Shown here: piece by piece, positions 27,940 through 28,090 of the stretch | Numbering within the stretch: the stretch's first letter is position 1 | How the letters are laid out: every line of letters begins with the position of its first letter | DNA from: a virus | Length of the DNA: 28,090 nt | Reading direction: 5' to 3' (one strand) | Virus record (IMG/VR): IMGVR_UViG_3300033993_001389 | Coordinates: 1 to 28,090 of that record | Notes under the pieces: model-generated | Database searches by the model: none | Told to the model about the DNA's origin: nothing | The model's input: only the letters and a program-made list of their open reading frames with translations | Position numbers and translations under genes: made by a program

Positions 27940-28090
27940 ATGAAGAAGATTTCCGGGGCGGCGTTGGCGTTGCTCTGCTCCGACCTCATCCACATTCCGA
28001 GCCCTTGGCACAGCGCCACGATGCCGTCAATTCGCTCGGTGCTGGCCTGCTTGCTCGGGAAAATGTTGCCTCGCCTGTCTTCGTGTATGG
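27936..28090 (-). CDS. terL: Terminase large subunit, C-terminal end only
   Basis: Only the last 50 codons are in the window; the gene continues beyond the right edge. The reading GNIFPSK and ERIDGIVALCQGLGMWMRS matches the conserved C terminus of HK97-type terminase large subunits (the nuclease-domain end, 'NIxPSK...RIDGIVA'). The enzyme is the packaging motor and nuclease. Its stop overlaps the portal start as ATGA, the classical terL-portal order. Confidence 0.78.
   Translation of the reverse strand, partial: IHEDRRGNIFPSKQASTERIDGIVALCQGLGMWMRSEQSNANAAPEIFFI

Overview
The window is almost certainly part of a temperate tailed phage (siphovirus-type) or prophage. The marks are an HK97-type head module (terminase end, portal, prohead protease, major capsid), a siphophage tail module with a 1255-residue tape measure, a tyrosine integrase, and a RecT-like annealing protein. 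The DNA is GC-rich. The host cannot be read directly. The integrase style, the repeated Cys-rich 'GACC...GVGTTC' modules and several small tail-end proteins remind me of sequences from Planctomycetes. I treat a planctomycete host as an inference, not a result.

Layout on the minus strand, in transcription order from the right edge: the last 50 codons of terminase large subunit; a portal protein carrying a HAD-like and a Tudor-like C-terminal domain; the prohead protease with an extra N-terminal domain; a small zinc-ribbon-like protein; the major capsid protein; a possible decoration protein; a Rho-independent terminator; a glycosyltransferase-like protein; then head-tail connector, closure, gp10-like and tail-terminator genes. 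Two small tail-tube candidates follow, then the tail assembly chaperone pair with its -1 frameshift, the tape measure, tail-tip and fibre genes, and two Cys-rich appendage proteins. A run of overlapping accessory genes follows (metallophosphoesterase, MazG/DUF1599-like protein and small proteins). The block ends with a secreted trypsin-like protease. Many junctions are ATGA, GTGA or TGATG overlaps, so translation is probably coupled along the block.

The only convincing plus-strand genes are at 3993-5323 (integrase and one unknown). Left of the integrase lies a leftward early region with its own sigma70-like promoters: an excisionase-like HTH protein, two small unknowns, a C5-cytosine DNA methyltransferase, a 47-residue protein, another small protein, the RecT homologue and one more small gene. 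Three of the four leftward promoters carry the same element, CTACCG(C/A)TA, between -35 and -10, and one of them has a second copy near its start point. This looks like a regulon operator.

Points most worth following: the operator-like element; the methyltransferase gene, whose 3' third reads as recognisable methyltransferase sequence in two frames at once; the portal-HAD-Tudor fusion; the Cys-rich appendages together with a secreted serine protease in a window where I see no holin or endolysin; and an 18-base C tract with nested repeats upstream of recT. I found no tRNA, rRNA, CRISPR array or insertion sequence, and no CI-type repressor.
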